Source: an uncultured Pseudomonadota bacterium
Lineage (GTDB): Bacteria > Pseudomonadota > Alphaproteobacteria > RF32 > CAG-239
Direction of reading: 5' to 3'
Length of the DNA: 33,224 nucleotides
Assembly: GCA_949292335.1 (NCBI GenBank)
Contig: CASEYY010000033.1
Coordinates: 1 to 33,224 of the forward strand
Both the position numbers and the translations under genes were made by a program. Shown here one piece after another: positions 14,556 to 23,138 of the stretch (position 1 is the stretch's first letter; the number at the start of each line of letters is the position of its first letter). Below the pieces are notes generated by a model. The model saw only the letters and a list, made by a program, of their open reading frames with translations, made no database searches and had not been told where the DNA came from.

Positions 14556-15641
14556 TTAAATTTTATTTACGCATTTGATTATTGAGCTGTCACCATAGGA
14601 ATAAAAACGGTATTTTTTTTCTATGGCGTGGGCGTAGGCTTTTTGCATGGTCTCAAGACCGGCGACCGCACTGACCAACATAAACAAGGTTGATTTGGGT
14701 AAATGAAAATTGGTAATCAACATATCTATAGCCTTAAATTTATACCCCGGTGTGATAAAAATCGAAGTCTCATCGGCAAAAGGATGTATCACTCCGTTAT
14801 CATCGGCGGCGGTTTCCAACAAACGCAATGAAGTAGTACCAACGGCAATAATCCTCTTTCCGTTATGTCTGGCCTGATTTATTTCGGCAGCGGCATCTTC
14901 GCTGATAACTCCGTATTCGGCGTGCATTTTGTGATCTTTGGTGTCCTCGGTTTTAACCGGCAAAAATGTTCCGGCTCCGACATGAAGAGTTACAAAAACT
15001 TCTTTTACACCTTTATCCTTTAGTTTTTGCAACACCTCTTCGGTGAAATGAAGACCCGCAGTCGGAGCTGCCACCGCTCCGTTATGTTTGGCATATACCG
15101 TCTGGTAATTTTCTTTGTCGTTGAATTGGTACCAAAGGCTGTCCTTGCTCGGGCGATCCCTTTTTATGTAAGGCGGAAGCGGCATAAATCCAAACTGTTC
15201 GAGATAATCAGTTAACTCCGAAGCCTCGCAATTAAATTGCAACAAAACCCCGTCTTCGCTGTCTTTTTCAATAACCGTGGCCGAAAAGGGTGAATCTGCG
15301 GCCGAAACCTTATCGTTATAGAATTTTACCACATCTCCCAATCTTAATCTTTTGGCATTTTTGATAAAAGACCACCAACTAAGCCCGTCTACCGGATGAT
15401 ATAGGGTTACTTCAACCAATGCTTCTCCTCTTTGCCCGTATAATCTTGCCGGTATTACCTTGGTGTCATTCATGACCAAAACATCTCCGGCCTCAAGCAA
15501 ATCGGGTAAATCGCTAAAATTGCGGTCGGCAACCTTACCTTCTTCCGATAAATCAAGCAGCCTTGATGCGTGACGCGGGTTCGCAGGCTGCGAGGCTATG
15601 AGTTCGCGTGGAAGATTAAAATCAAAAATGTCTACTTTCAT
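14556..15641 (-). CDS. queA: S-adenosylmethionine:tRNA ribosyltransferase-isomerase
   Basis: QueA transfers and isomerises the ribosyl moiety of SAM onto 7-aminomethyl-7-deazaguanine in tRNA, making epoxyqueuosine at the wobble position of GUN anticodons. The 361-aa protein shows the family blocks FDFNLPRELIASQPA, MNDTKVIPARLYG, YQTVYAKHNGAVAAPTAGLH, FVTLHVGAGTFLPV, MHAEYGVISEDAA and a final LITNFHLPKSTLFMLVSA. It is a single gene with its own promoter at 15670-15698 and ribosome site GGAGAAA. Domain content and length are complete. Confidence 0.97.
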   Translation of the reverse strand: MKVDIFDFNLPRELIASQPANPRHASRLLDLSEEGKVADRNFSDLPDLLEAGDVLVMNDTKVIPARLYGQRGEALVEVTLYHPVDGLSWWSFIKNAKRLRLGDVVKFYNDKVSAADSPFSATVIEKDSEDGVLLQFNCEASELTDYLEQFGFMPLPPYIKRDRPSKDSLWYQFNDKENYQTVYAKHNGAVAAPTAGLHFTEEVLQKLKDKGVKEVFVTLHVGAGTFLPVKTEDTKDHKMHAEYGVISEDAAAEINQARHNGKRIIAVGTTSLRLLETAADDNGVIHPFADETSIFITPGYKFKAIDMLITNFHLPKSTLFMLVSAVAGLETMQKAYAHAIEKKYRFYSYGDSSIIKCVNKI

Positions 15642-15669
15642 ATCTTTTCTCCGTGCTTAATGCCTGCTT

Positions 15670-15698
15670 GTTATATTACAGTCGTTTTGTTTTCGCAA
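15670..15698 (-). promoter_or_regulatory. Putative promoter of queA
   Basis: Minus strand: TTGCGA (15698-15693), 17 bp, TATAAC (15675-15670), about 29 bp from the ATG. Confidence 0.55.
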
Positions 15699-15733
15699 CT
15701 GTTTTTACAGAACAATATTAAAACAATTTTAAC

Positions 15734-15766
15734 TTGCTTAATTTAATCTACTATACTATAAGTATA
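15734..15766 (+). promoter_or_regulatory. Promoter of the LysR-like gene with overlapping palindromic operator
   Basis: TTGCTT (15734-15739), 17 bp, TATAAG (15757-15762). A 15-bp perfect palindrome, TATACT-ATA-AGTATA (15752-15766), covers the -10 box. A palindrome at this place fits autorepression by the encoded LysR-like protein (inference). Confidence 0.5.
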
Positions 15767-15792
15767 TAATAACACTTTGTTTGAGAGAGACT

Positions 15793-16896
15793 ATGATTAC
15801 CAAAAGAGGCCTTAAAAGGCTGGAAGCACTTTTATCTTTGTTGTTCTTGGCTAATACGGCTAATAAGCAAAAAACCGCTCTTCTGCTCGGAATCTCGGTG
15901 GATACACTGACCCATTATATCGCTTTTTTGGAAAATGATCTGAATATCGAAATTTTCCAAAAACATCATAATTGTCTGCTGACCGAAAAAGCTAAAAATA
16001 TTATCGCAACTATCTCACCTTCTTTTAATTTTAGTTGTGACAATTACCCTTTATCCCTAAACCTCAAAAATTTGCGTAGCCTGTTTTATCTTGAAGCCGT
16101 CTTTGTGTGCGGAAACAAACGAAAAGCTTCTCAAAAACTCTCCGCTTCGGTCGAAACTCTGAACCTCTACATTGAAAATTTGGAAGAAATCATCGGTCAT
16201 ACTTTAATTATAACCAATAATCGAGGCTCCGTACTAACCAAGGAAGGTAAGAACATAATCAAAAAATTCAATTCGCTTATTGATGAGGTGAAATATTTAT
16301 ATAAAATCAACGCCGCCTACAAAAATAAAAAAATACGAGTGGCTCTTGCAAGAGAAATCGACGCCGCTATTATCTTCTCCCCGCAAAAAAATATTAAGCA
16401 AGATATTATGACTTTTGCCGACGACCCCAATATGCACACGGATGATTGGGATATCGCCATAACCTATTCCGAACCAACAGCCGATGACTTGATTGTAATC
16501 ACAAAAAAAGAAATCGCCTGCGGCTTTTTTGCCAGTAAAGAATATTTGAATAACTGCGGCGTACCCAAAAATCTTGATGATTTGGTGTTAAACCACCGCA
16601 TTCTTGACGGTAGCTCCAGACCTTATGCCGACAGTAATTATAAAACAATTTTGCAAAAATGCCGTAAAATTTGCCCAATCAGTTGTATTAATATCATTAT
16701 TACCGATATGGCCAAGTACGGTGCCGGAATTTGCGTAGTTCCGATTACCGTTGCTAAAAATAATCTGGTCTATTTGAAAAATATTCCCTGCAACGCCAAG
16801 GCTACTCTTTATTTATCTGCCCATAAAAGCATTAAGGATTTACCTTATTACCAAACCGCCATCTCCCAGTATTGCGAAATATTAAAGGCCATATAA
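15793..16896 (+). CDS. LysR-like regulator with two tandem winged-helix segments
   Basis: 367 aa. Residues 10-70 read as a LysR-type winged helix (LEALLSLLFLANTANKQKTA, LLGISVDTLTHYIAFLENDL, then a wing ending LLTEKAKNII). Residues 92-160 read as a second one of the same layout (LRSLFYLEAVFVCGNKRKAS, KLSASVETLNLYIENLEEII, ending VLTKEGKNIIKKF). The rest (about 175-365) resembles a shortened periplasmic-binding-like effector domain (IAITYSEP, CGFFASKEYL, GAGICVVPITVA). Normal LysR proteins have one DNA-binding domain. The ATG at 15793 follows GAGAGA; a TTG 12 bases earlier is less likely. Target genes and ligand are unknown; the gene is convergent with comF. Confidence 0.7.
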   Translation: MITKRGLKRLEALLSLLFLANTANKQKTALLLGISVDTLTHYIAFLENDLNIEIFQKHHNCLLTEKAKNIIATISPSFNFSCDNYPLSLNLKNLRSLFYLEAVFVCGNKRKASQKLSASVETLNLYIENLEEIIGHTLIITNNRGSVLTKEGKNIIKKFNSLIDEVKYLYKINAAYKNKKIRVALAREIDAAIIFSPQKNIKQDIMTFADDPNMHTDDWDIAITYSEPTADDLIVITKKEIACGFFASKEYLNNCGVPKNLDDLVLNHRILDGSSRPYADSNYKTILQKCRKICPISCINIIITDMAKYGAGICVVPITVAKNNLVYLKNIPCNAKATLYLSAHKSIKDLPYYQTAISQYCEILKAI

Positions 16897-16897
16897 C

Positions 16898-17617
16898 CTA
16901 TAGAGCTCGGGCTATGGTTAGTGTATCTATTGAGAGCGGTTTGGCCTTCTTTAACGTTTGAGCACATTCATGCAAGGTACTACCAGTCGTTAATACATCA
17001 TCTATCAGCAAAACTCTTTTGCCGCTTAAGTCCTCTGGATGTGACAACGCAAACGCATTTTTAAGATTTTTTATTCTCTCCATTCCGCTACATTCAACCT
17101 GCGGTTTGGTTATCCGCTTTTTAACCAGTGAATTATACAAAACCGGTATGCCGGTCAACTTGCCGAGCTCTTTGGCTAATAGAGCACTTTGATTATACTT
17201 TCTTTTTAATAAACGAGTATAATGCAACGGAACCGGAACTATTACATCAACCCCTGCGGTAAAAATGTCCTGACCGGCAACATACATCATTTTAGCCAGT
17301 AACGGAGCCAAATCGGTTTTATCGTTAAACTTTAAATCTAATATAAGCTTCTTTGAAAAATCGTCATAACCGTACGCCGAGCGGGAAAGCCTAAACAAAC
17401 CTCCTCTTTTGCCTGCACATTTGCCACAAAGCTTATGACCTTTTTTATCTAATATATTGCCATAGGGATATCCGCAACGATAGCATATATCATGATTGAG
17501 AAAATCAATTTGAGCTATGCAATCGTCGCAAATGCCTTTGTCCTCATTCATGACCTTGCCGCAAAAGGCACAACGCGGCGGTAATATTAAATCTATAAGG
17601 CGAGATAATACTCTCAT
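16898..17617 (-). CDS. comF: ComF family phosphoribosyltransferase-like protein
   Basis: 239 aa. The N-terminal part has two zinc-ribbon knuckles (Cys16/19/30/33 and Cys45/48/64/67). The C-terminal type I phosphoribosyltransferase fold includes DVIVPVPLHYTRLLKRKYNQS and the PRPP-binding loop VLLIDDVLTTGST. In naturally competent bacteria ComF helps process incoming single-stranded DNA; in most other bacteria its role is unclear. The ATG overlaps the stop of the sucD-like gene (ATGA), so it is the last gene of that operon. Confidence 0.9.
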   Translation of the reverse strand: MRVLSRLIDLILPPRCAFCGKVMNEDKGICDDCIAQIDFLNHDICYRCGYPYGNILDKKGHKLCGKCAGKRGGLFRLSRSAYGYDDFSKKLILDLKFNDKTDLAPLLAKMMYVAGQDIFTAGVDVIVPVPLHYTRLLKRKYNQSALLAKELGKLTGIPVLYNSLVKKRITKPQVECSGMERIKNLKNAFALSHPEDLSGKRVLLIDDVLTTGSTLHECAQTLKKAKPLSIDTLTIARAL

Positions 17618-18483
17618 TGTAAATCTTCTAGAGCCAGATGGATGTCATTAATATGGTTAACTACCTTAATTCCGGCATCACTAAGGGCATCTTTTTTGTC
17701 TTGCACCGAAATATAGCCGTTGGTGGTAATATCTCCGGCGTATCCCATTTTATGTCCGAACGGAATCGCATTGCCGGCCACAAATGCCACAACCGGTTTC
17801 TTATTCGGTAATTTTTTATACCATTCCGCCGCTGCTTCCTCAAAAGCTCCGCCGAGTTGACCAATCATTACTATTGATTTTGTTGCATCATCATCGTGAA
17901 AAGCTTTTAGTACATCTATAAAATCCATCCCGATTAAAACATCGTCACCCAAACCTATAACGGTTGATTGTCCGCCTCCGGCTCTTTTGGTTTCGAGCAC
18001 GGCCTCGTAGGTAAGAGTTGATGAACGAGATACCACCCCTATTGAGCCTTGATTATGAATGTCTTCGGGAAAAATACCAAGTCTGGCTTCTCCGGGGGTG
18101 ATAATACCCGGAGTGTTGGGGCCGATTAGTTTGGTATTTGAGCCCTTTAACATCGATTTTATTTCAAGCATATCTTTGAGCGGCACTCCGTCGGCAATGG
18201 TTACGGCCAGCTCTAATCCGGCCTCAACCGCTTCTTGAACCGCCGACTTTACATATTTGGCCGGTACATACATAACACTGGCGGTGGCTCCGGTTTCTTT
18301 TACCGCTTCTTTTACGGTGTCAAATACCGGCAAATTAAGGTGCATGGTGCCTCCTTTGCCCGGGGTTACACCACCTACAACCTGAGTGCCGTAATTTAAT
18401 GATTTTTGAATATGAAAAGAAGCTTGGGTACCGGTAATACCTTGACAGATAACTTTTGTTTCTTTGTTTACAAAAACCGACAT
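17614..18483 (-). CDS. Succinyl-CoA synthetase alpha-like protein lacking the catalytic histidine
   Basis: The 289-aa protein follows SucD from end to end (TKVICQGITGTQASFH, VGGVTPGKGGT, YVPAKYVKSAVQEAVEAGLEL, ITPGEARLGIFPEDI). The active-site positions are changed. The phospho-histidine of the MGHAGAI motif is Tyr248 in MGYAGDI. The Glu of IGEIGG that holds it is Gln209 (IGQLGG). GPNCPG is GPNTPG, and VSRSGTLTYE is VSRSSTLTYE. A histidine does occur four residues earlier (His244, GHKMG). CoA-binding and dimer surfaces look kept, so this may be a paralogue with new chemistry or a pseudoenzyme rather than true SucD. Start at ATG 18483, one base after the sucC-like stop; a longer start is less likely. 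Confidence 0.85.
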   Translation of the reverse strand: MSVFVNKETKVICQGITGTQASFHIQKSLNYGTQVVGGVTPGKGGTMHLNLPVFDTVKEAVKETGATASVMYVPAKYVKSAVQEAVEAGLELAVTIADGVPLKDMLEIKSMLKGSNTKLIGPNTPGIITPGEARLGIFPEDIHNQGSIGVVSRSSTLTYEAVLETKRAGGGQSTVIGLGDDVLIGMDFIDVLKAFHDDDATKSIVMIGQLGGAFEEAAAEWYKKLPNKKPVVAFVAGNAIPFGHKMGYAGDITTNGYISVQDKKDALSDAGIKVVNHINDIHLALEDLQ

Positions 18484-18484
18484 A

Positions 18485-19687
18485 TTATGCTGCCTCCTCA
18501 AGAGCCTGTGCCAATTTTTCTATCGAATCCTCCATACTGTCGGCCCATATGACCGGAAGACGCGAATTATATAATATATCTTTAGCCTTGTCTTTATTGG
18601 TTCCTTCAAAACGAACTACCATCGGAACATTTAACCCAACCTCCGATGCCGCCGAAACTATACCATCGGCAATCAAGTCGCATCTTAAAAATCCACCCAA
18701 AATATTGAGCAATATTCCCTCAACTCGAGGATTGGTCATAATAATCTTAATGCCGCTGGCTATTTTGTCCTTATCAACACCACCTTTGACATTGATAAAG
18801 CACGCCGTTCCGATACCTTTTTCACGGAGTAGATCCATCGCAGCCAGAGCTAAGCCGTCACCGTTGACAATGCAGCCAACCGAGCCTTCAAATTCACTAT
18901 AGGTAAAACGATACTTGGCGGCTTGCAGTTCGCGTTCCGAAACTTCGCAGTCGTCTTTTAGCTTGGCTAAATCTTGATGCCTAAACAAGGCATTATCATC
19001 AAACGATATTTTGGCATCTAAGGCTACCAACTCGCCGTTTTTCATTACCCCAACCGGATTAATCTCTATCATGGAGGCATCTTTTTCCATAAATACTTGG
19101 TGTAAAGAATTTATCATTTTGGTCAAATATTTGGCAGACCGCGGTTTGAGTTTTAGGAATTTTATAACTTTGGCAACCGTCTCTTTGTCAACGCCTTTGC
19201 CTATGTCTAAGCTGATACGCAATATATCTTCGGGACGCGATAATGCCAATTTTAAAATATCGTGGTCTTTGACTACCGCAACCAGTAAAGTGAGCTCAGC
19301 TTTAACCCTGTTTATGGCTAAGGCAATATAAAAATATCTTTCTACCTCAATAAAGGCTTCGACATAAACGCGACTTACCTTTTTACCGGTCGGTCCGGTT
19401 TGTATGGTAACCAGTGTCGAACCCAGCATTTCTTCTGCCTGACTTGCTATATTTCGACGCGATTTTACAAGCCTGACTCCGCCTTCGCTTCCGGCGTCTT
19501 TTTCTATAAAATATCCTTTATTGCGAGCTCCTGATTGTATTTGGGCTTTGACCATCCAAGGACCTTTGGGCGAAACTTCCGCGGCAGCTTTCTTGGCTTC
19601 GTTAGGGGTATAGGCAATCTTGCCTTTGGGAATTTTTATTCCGTATTCTTGCAGGACTCTTTTGGCCTGATATTCGTGTATGTTCAT
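18485..19687 (-). CDS. Succinyl-CoA synthetase beta-like protein with altered ATP-grasp motifs
   Basis: 400 aa, colinear with SucC: it begins MNIHEYQAKRVLQEYGI and keeps MIEINPVGVMKNGELVALDAK (the Asn/Asp Mg2+ ligands), DDNALFRHQDL and GCIVNGDGLALAAMDL. Several conserved loops are changed. The ATP-grasp loop VHAGGRGKAGGV is IQSGARNKGYFI with a short insertion after it. LDVGGGA is INVKGGV, and NIFGGIVRCD is NILGGFLRCD. With the sucD-like partner it probably forms a heteromeric complex of acyl-CoA synthetase type, but turnover of succinyl-CoA is uncertain. It is co-transcribed with sufE upstream and the alpha-like gene downstream. Confidence 0.85.
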   Translation of the reverse strand: MNIHEYQAKRVLQEYGIKIPKGKIAYTPNEAKKAAAEVSPKGPWMVKAQIQSGARNKGYFIEKDAGSEGGVRLVKSRRNIASQAEEMLGSTLVTIQTGPTGKKVSRVYVEAFIEVERYFYIALAINRVKAELTLLVAVVKDHDILKLALSRPEDILRISLDIGKGVDKETVAKVIKFLKLKPRSAKYLTKMINSLHQVFMEKDASMIEINPVGVMKNGELVALDAKISFDDNALFRHQDLAKLKDDCEVSERELQAAKYRFTYSEFEGSVGCIVNGDGLALAAMDLLREKGIGTACFINVKGGVDKDKIASGIKIIMTNPRVEGILLNILGGFLRCDLIADGIVSAASEVGLNVPMVVRFEGTNKDKAKDILYNSRLPVIWADSMEDSIEKLAQALEEAA

Positions 19688-19709
19688 ACAGACTACCCCT
19701 TATAAAAAA

Positions 19710-20102
19710 CTAACCGGCATAAAACTTTATTTTGTTTATCATCGCTTCCAAACCGTTGCGGCGTGACGGCGATAAATGTTCCTTAAGTCCGAGTTTATTA
19801 AATATTTCATCTATTGACAAGTTCTTTATAGCTTGCGGGCTGTGATGGTTGTATATTTGCAAAACAATAGCTATAAGCCCTTTGACTATCATGGCATCAC
19901 TATCGCCTTCAAAATACATCTCATCTCCATCTTTGTGCGGAACCAACCACACTTGTGACTGACAACCTTTGACCAGCCAAGCCTCGGTTTTGTATTTTGC
20001 GGCCAGCGGCGGAAGCTTTTCGCCCAATTCTATGATATAGCGGTACTTGTCTTCCCAACTGTCAAAAAATTCAAAATTTTCAATTAATTCATCTATGCTC
20101 AT
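19710..20102 (-). CDS. sufE: Cysteine desulfuration protein SufE
   Basis: 130 aa. SufE accepts persulfide sulfur from the SufS desulfurase and passes it to the SufBCD scaffold. The acceptor is Cys47 in VKGCQSQVW, the family's signature loop. The helix DSWEDKYRYIIELGEKLPPL and the block HLSPSRRNGLEAMI are typical. It is not adjacent to the other suf genes here but lies in the following operon, between the dipeptidase and the sucC-like gene, 1.4 kb away. Confidence 0.95.
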   Translation of the reverse strand: MSIDELIENFEFFDSWEDKYRYIIELGEKLPPLAAKYKTEAWLVKGCQSQVWLVPHKDGDEMYFEGDSDAMIVKGLIAIVLQIYNHHSPQAIKNLSIDEIFNKLGLKEHLSPSRRNGLEAMINKIKFYAG

Positions 20103-20111
20103 AATTAACCC

Positions 20112-20744
20112 TCAGATGTCGAGCTTGCCGAAAACCGCTAATTTGGAGCCGGTTAAGCGAGCCCAAAGCCTGTCGCCAAATGAATAATGCCACCACTCAG
20201 CCGGATAGTTAACGAATCCGACTTCGGACAAGGCTTTTCTTAAAATTTCACGATTACAACGGGCTTGCAGACTTATGCTTGGGCAATCAAAATCCGCCGT
20301 CTCATCAAAGCCTCTTACCTTTCCTCCCATATCAAGCTCTTGTCCCTTATCATCAAGGAGTGATATATCAACGGCAGCACCGGACTGATGACCGCTGCCT
20401 TGCCTGTAGGGATTGGCGGCAAAAACATCACAGATGGCAATAAATTCTTCCGAATCAACCGCTAAATCGGGATATTCTTTTTGTTTTTTTTCCACCACCG
20501 CATTCCATAATTTTATTTGTGAGGACATTGGGCGGTAGGCCTCATAAACTACAAAATGATACCCTTTCGGCAAAAGCTCAGCGGCCTTTTTCAGCAGCTC
20601 GTAGGTATAGGCTCTGATAAGTTTGATATCTGTATAACAAGGATTGAAAAAGATGCCGTCTTTTTCATTTATTTCGACCATTGCTGCCGGTTTTTCTACC
20701 TCCAAAATAACTTTCGGCTCCGGTAATGCGGCATCGCTAAACAT
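20112..20744 (-). CDS. D-alanyl-D-alanine dipeptidase (VanX/DdpX family, peptidase M15D)
   Basis: 210 aa zinc peptidase. It shows Arg71 in YEAYRP, the zinc motif SGHQSGAAVD (His119, Asp126) and the catalytic pair Glu183-His186 in EWWHYSFGD. These enzymes hydrolyse D-Ala-D-Ala; VanX does this in vancomycin resistance, while DdpX and many chromosomal homologues recycle peptidoglycan dipeptide. There is no vanHA-type partner nearby, so recycling or nutrition is more likely than resistance. No signal peptide is seen, so it is probably cytosolic. It begins 2 bases after the GNAT gene stop, in the same operon. Confidence 0.9.
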   Translation of the reverse strand: MFSDAALPEPKVILEVEKPAAMVEINEKDGIFFNPCYTDIKLIRAYTYELLKKAAELLPKGYHFVVYEAYRPMSSQIKLWNAVVEKKQKEYPDLAVDSEEFIAICDVFAANPYRQGSGHQSGAAVDISLLDDKGQELDMGGKVRGFDETADFDCPSISLQARCNREILRKALSEVGFVNYPAEWWHYSFGDRLWARLTGSKLAVFGKLDI

Positions 20745-20746
20745 GG

Positions 20747-21430
20747 CTATCTCCTATTATTTTGAGCCTTACGATTTACCAATACCGTCAATAGATTGGG
20801 CATTTTTTGGTGGAACGGAGACGAACGGTAGAAATCGGCCTTGTGAACCTCAAATACAGCTCGCGGCTCACCGTGACCGTAATGCGAAGCCTCATTGTAC
20901 CCCACCTGTTTACCGCCTATTCTTTCAATCAACTTGCGAGAAAACTTGTTGGCCGGATGTGCCGTTATGTCTAGCTTGGGATATTGCTTAAAAAAGTGGT
21001 GCACCAAACCTCTTACCGCCTCGGTTGCATAGCCGTGCTCACCATACTTAGGATCTATAAAATAACCCAAATCTCCATATATCTTTTTGCCGTTTTCTTC
21101 AATGGGGAGCATATCAACGGTGACATTTCCGATTAATTTGCCGTCGGGCAATCTAACCGCCATACGATAAGTAGAGCGAGGTTCTTGTTTGCGTTCTCTG
21201 TCGGCTCTGATTAAAAATTCCGATACCTTGCCCCTGATTACATTGTCTCGGTCGGGAGTATCTTTATCAACCTGAAAGGTATAAAAAGGACAATAACCGT
21301 CTTTGGCATGCTCATCGGCGTTGCGATTTATGTTAAACGCTATTTCCTGCAAGCGATGGAAATCGGAAGTACGAAATTCATCAACCACCAAGCGGGCGGT
21401 TCTTACGGGAATAAAATTTGATGTACTCAT
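20747..21430 (-). CDS. GNAT family N-acetyltransferase (RimJ/RimL-like)
   Basis: 227 aa. The opening VRTARLVVDEFRTSDFHRLQEI is typical of the RimJ/RimL branch, followed by the strands YRMAVRLPDGKLIGNVTVD and the acetyl-CoA region GYFIDPKYGEHGYATEAVRGLV. The closing block NKFSRKLIERIGGKQVG is also present. The acceptor substrate cannot be read from sequence. I use ATG 21430, preceded by AAGGA at good distance, over a TTG six bases earlier. It is the first gene of the operon with the dipeptidase, sufE, the sucCD-like pair and comF; no terminator is evident between it and the suf operon upstream, so read-through is possible. Confidence 0.85.
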   Translation of the reverse strand: MSTSNFIPVRTARLVVDEFRTSDFHRLQEIAFNINRNADEHAKDGYCPFYTFQVDKDTPDRDNVIRGKVSEFLIRADRERKQEPRSTYRMAVRLPDGKLIGNVTVDMLPIEENGKKIYGDLGYFIDPKYGEHGYATEAVRGLVHHFFKQYPKLDITAHPANKFSRKLIERIGGKQVGYNEASHYGHGEPRAVFEVHKADFYRSSPFHQKMPNLLTVLVNRKAQNNRR

Positions 21431-21515
21431 CGGCAATTCCTTTAGTCAAAAAAACAATACCTGTGTGATAACATCAAATTTTATTTAAAACAACTTTTTT
21501 CTTTATATTTTTTAG

Positions 21516-21905
21516 CTAAAAAAGCTCAAACATTTCTTTGGCCTCATCACTAAGCATTTCTATGCTCCAAGCAGGCTCCCAGACAATTTTTACCTCGACC
21601 TCGCCAACCCCGTCCAGAGAGGCAACCGCAGCAGCGGCTTGTTCGGGCAAAACTCCGGCAACCGGACACATCGGTGAGGTGACCGTCATTTCAATGTAAA
21701 CATTGCCGTTTTCTTGTTGCTCTAACTTGTAAACCAACCCCATATCCCAAATATTTATCATAATTTCGGGGTCGCTTACGGTTTTTAATGCCATAATCAA
21801 ATCGTCGCGAGATGCTTTGGCAACACCTTCTTTAAGAGGGCTGCCGCCATGGGCGACATAATCTTTTTTTTCTGCTCCGAGGGTTATATCGGTTATTTCT
21901 TCCAT
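21516..21905 (-). CDS. sufT: SUF system Fe-S assembly protein SufT (MIP18/DUF59)
   Basis: 129 aa. The MIP18-like core begins DDLIMALKTVSDPEIMINIWDMGLVY and includes VTSPMCPVAG with the conserved Cys, then EVEVKIVWEPAWS. SufT assists maturation of Fe-S proteins in organisms that use the SUF pathway. A 30-residue longer reading frame overlapping sufS exists, but MEEITD at 21905 is the more natural start and follows the sufS stop by 16 bases. It is the last gene of the suf operon. Confidence 0.92.
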   Translation of the reverse strand: MEEITDITLGAEKKDYVAHGGSPLKEGVAKASRDDLIMALKTVSDPEIMINIWDMGLVYKLEQQENGNVYIEMTVTSPMCPVAGVLPEQAAAAVASLDGVGEVEVKIVWEPAWSIEMLSDEAKEMFELF

Positions 21906-21921
21906 TGTCTTACTCTTTGTC

Positions 21922-23136
21922 TTAAAAAAATGTCTTAGCTTTGTTGATAGCTTGACACAAAATATCAATATCTTCTTTAGTATTATACATTCCAAGTGAT
22001 GCTCGAGCTACGGATTCATATCCCATTCGGTGTACCAAAGGTGCCGCACAATGGTGCCCTACTCTTACAGCCACACCTTCTTTATCGAGGATAAAGGCCA
22101 AATCTTGAGGATGAATTCCGTCTATTGCAAACGAAAATATTCCGCTTTTTTCTTTGGCTTGACCTATATGGCAAAGTCCGGAGATTGATGATAATTTTTC
22201 CATGCCGTAAGATGTTAACTCATCTTCATGTGCTGCAATATTATCCATACCGATATTTTGCAAAAATCTTAAAGCCTCACCTAGGCCTATTGCCTCAACG
22301 ATTGCCGGCGTTCCGGCTTCAAAACGAGCGGGAGGAACATCAAAAGTGGTATGCTCATAAGTGACTTTGTCAACCATATCACCACCGTATTGGTACGGCG
22401 GCATAGAATCTAATAAATCATATTTACCGTACAACACGCCAATTCCGGTCGGGCCGTAGGTTTTGTGTCCGGAAAAGGCTAAAAAGTCGCAATCTAATGC
22501 TTGGACATCTATTTTGCGATGGACGGCAAGTTGGCAGGCGTCGACCAAGACTTTGGCTCCGATATTGTGTGCCTCCGCTATTATCTCTGTCAGCGGGAAT
22601 ATTGTCCCCAAAACATTGGACATACCGGTAATGGCAACCAATTTGGTTTTTGAGCTTAATTTGTTTTTAAAATCTGAAAAATCAAATGAACCATCATCGT
22701 TTACCCGACAGATATTAAGCTTAAAACCAATCTCATCTCTTAATACTTGCCACGGAACCAAATTGGCATGATGTTCGGCCTCGGAAATCAAAACCTCGTC
22801 AGCAGAGGTTAAATATTTGCGGCCATAACTTGCTGCAACCAAGTTAATTGCTTCGGTAGCGTTGCGGGTAAATACAATTTCCGAATCGCTTCCGGCATTG
22901 ATAAATTTTTGCACATCACAACGTGCCTCTTCATAGGCCGAGGTTATTTCTTCCGATAAAAAATAAGAACCGCGATGAACATTGGAATATTCATGAAGAT
23001 ACATCTGTGTCATTTTTTCAATAACACATTTGGGCTTTTGTGCCGATGCTCCGCTGTCTAAAAAAGTATTGGGCTTGCCGTTTATTTTTTGCGTAAAAAT
23101 CGGAAATTCCTGACGAATCTTCATCACATCGAACAT
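21922..23136 (-). CDS. sufS: Cysteine desulfurase SufS
   Basis: 404 aa PLP enzyme that removes sulfur from cysteine as a persulfide. The PLP lysine is in AFSGHKTYGPTGIG, the PLP-contacting histidine in SEAEHHANLVPW, and the persulfide Cys in the short loop RVGHHCAAPLV, which marks type II desulfurases (SufS/CsdA) that work with SufE. N-terminal FLDSGASAQKP and VHRGSYFLSEE are typical. It starts two bases past the sufD stop. Confidence 0.97.
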   Translation of the reverse strand: MFDVMKIRQEFPIFTQKINGKPNTFLDSGASAQKPKCVIEKMTQMYLHEYSNVHRGSYFLSEEITSAYEEARCDVQKFINAGSDSEIVFTRNATEAINLVAASYGRKYLTSADEVLISEAEHHANLVPWQVLRDEIGFKLNICRVNDDGSFDFSDFKNKLSSKTKLVAITGMSNVLGTIFPLTEIIAEAHNIGAKVLVDACQLAVHRKIDVQALDCDFLAFSGHKTYGPTGIGVLYGKYDLLDSMPPYQYGGDMVDKVTYEHTTFDVPPARFEAGTPAIVEAIGLGEALRFLQNIGMDNIAAHEDELTSYGMEKLSSISGLCHIGQAKEKSGIFSFAIDGIHPQDLAFILDKEGVAVRVGHHCAAPLVHRMGYESVARASLGMYNTKEDIDILCQAINKAKTFF

Positions 23137-23138
23137 CT

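Noticed and set aside
20112..20744. Vancomycin-resistance gene cluster
   Set aside because: The VanX-type dipeptidase has no VanH, VanA/B ligase or VanRS neighbours; a peptidoglycan or dipeptide recycling role is more likely.
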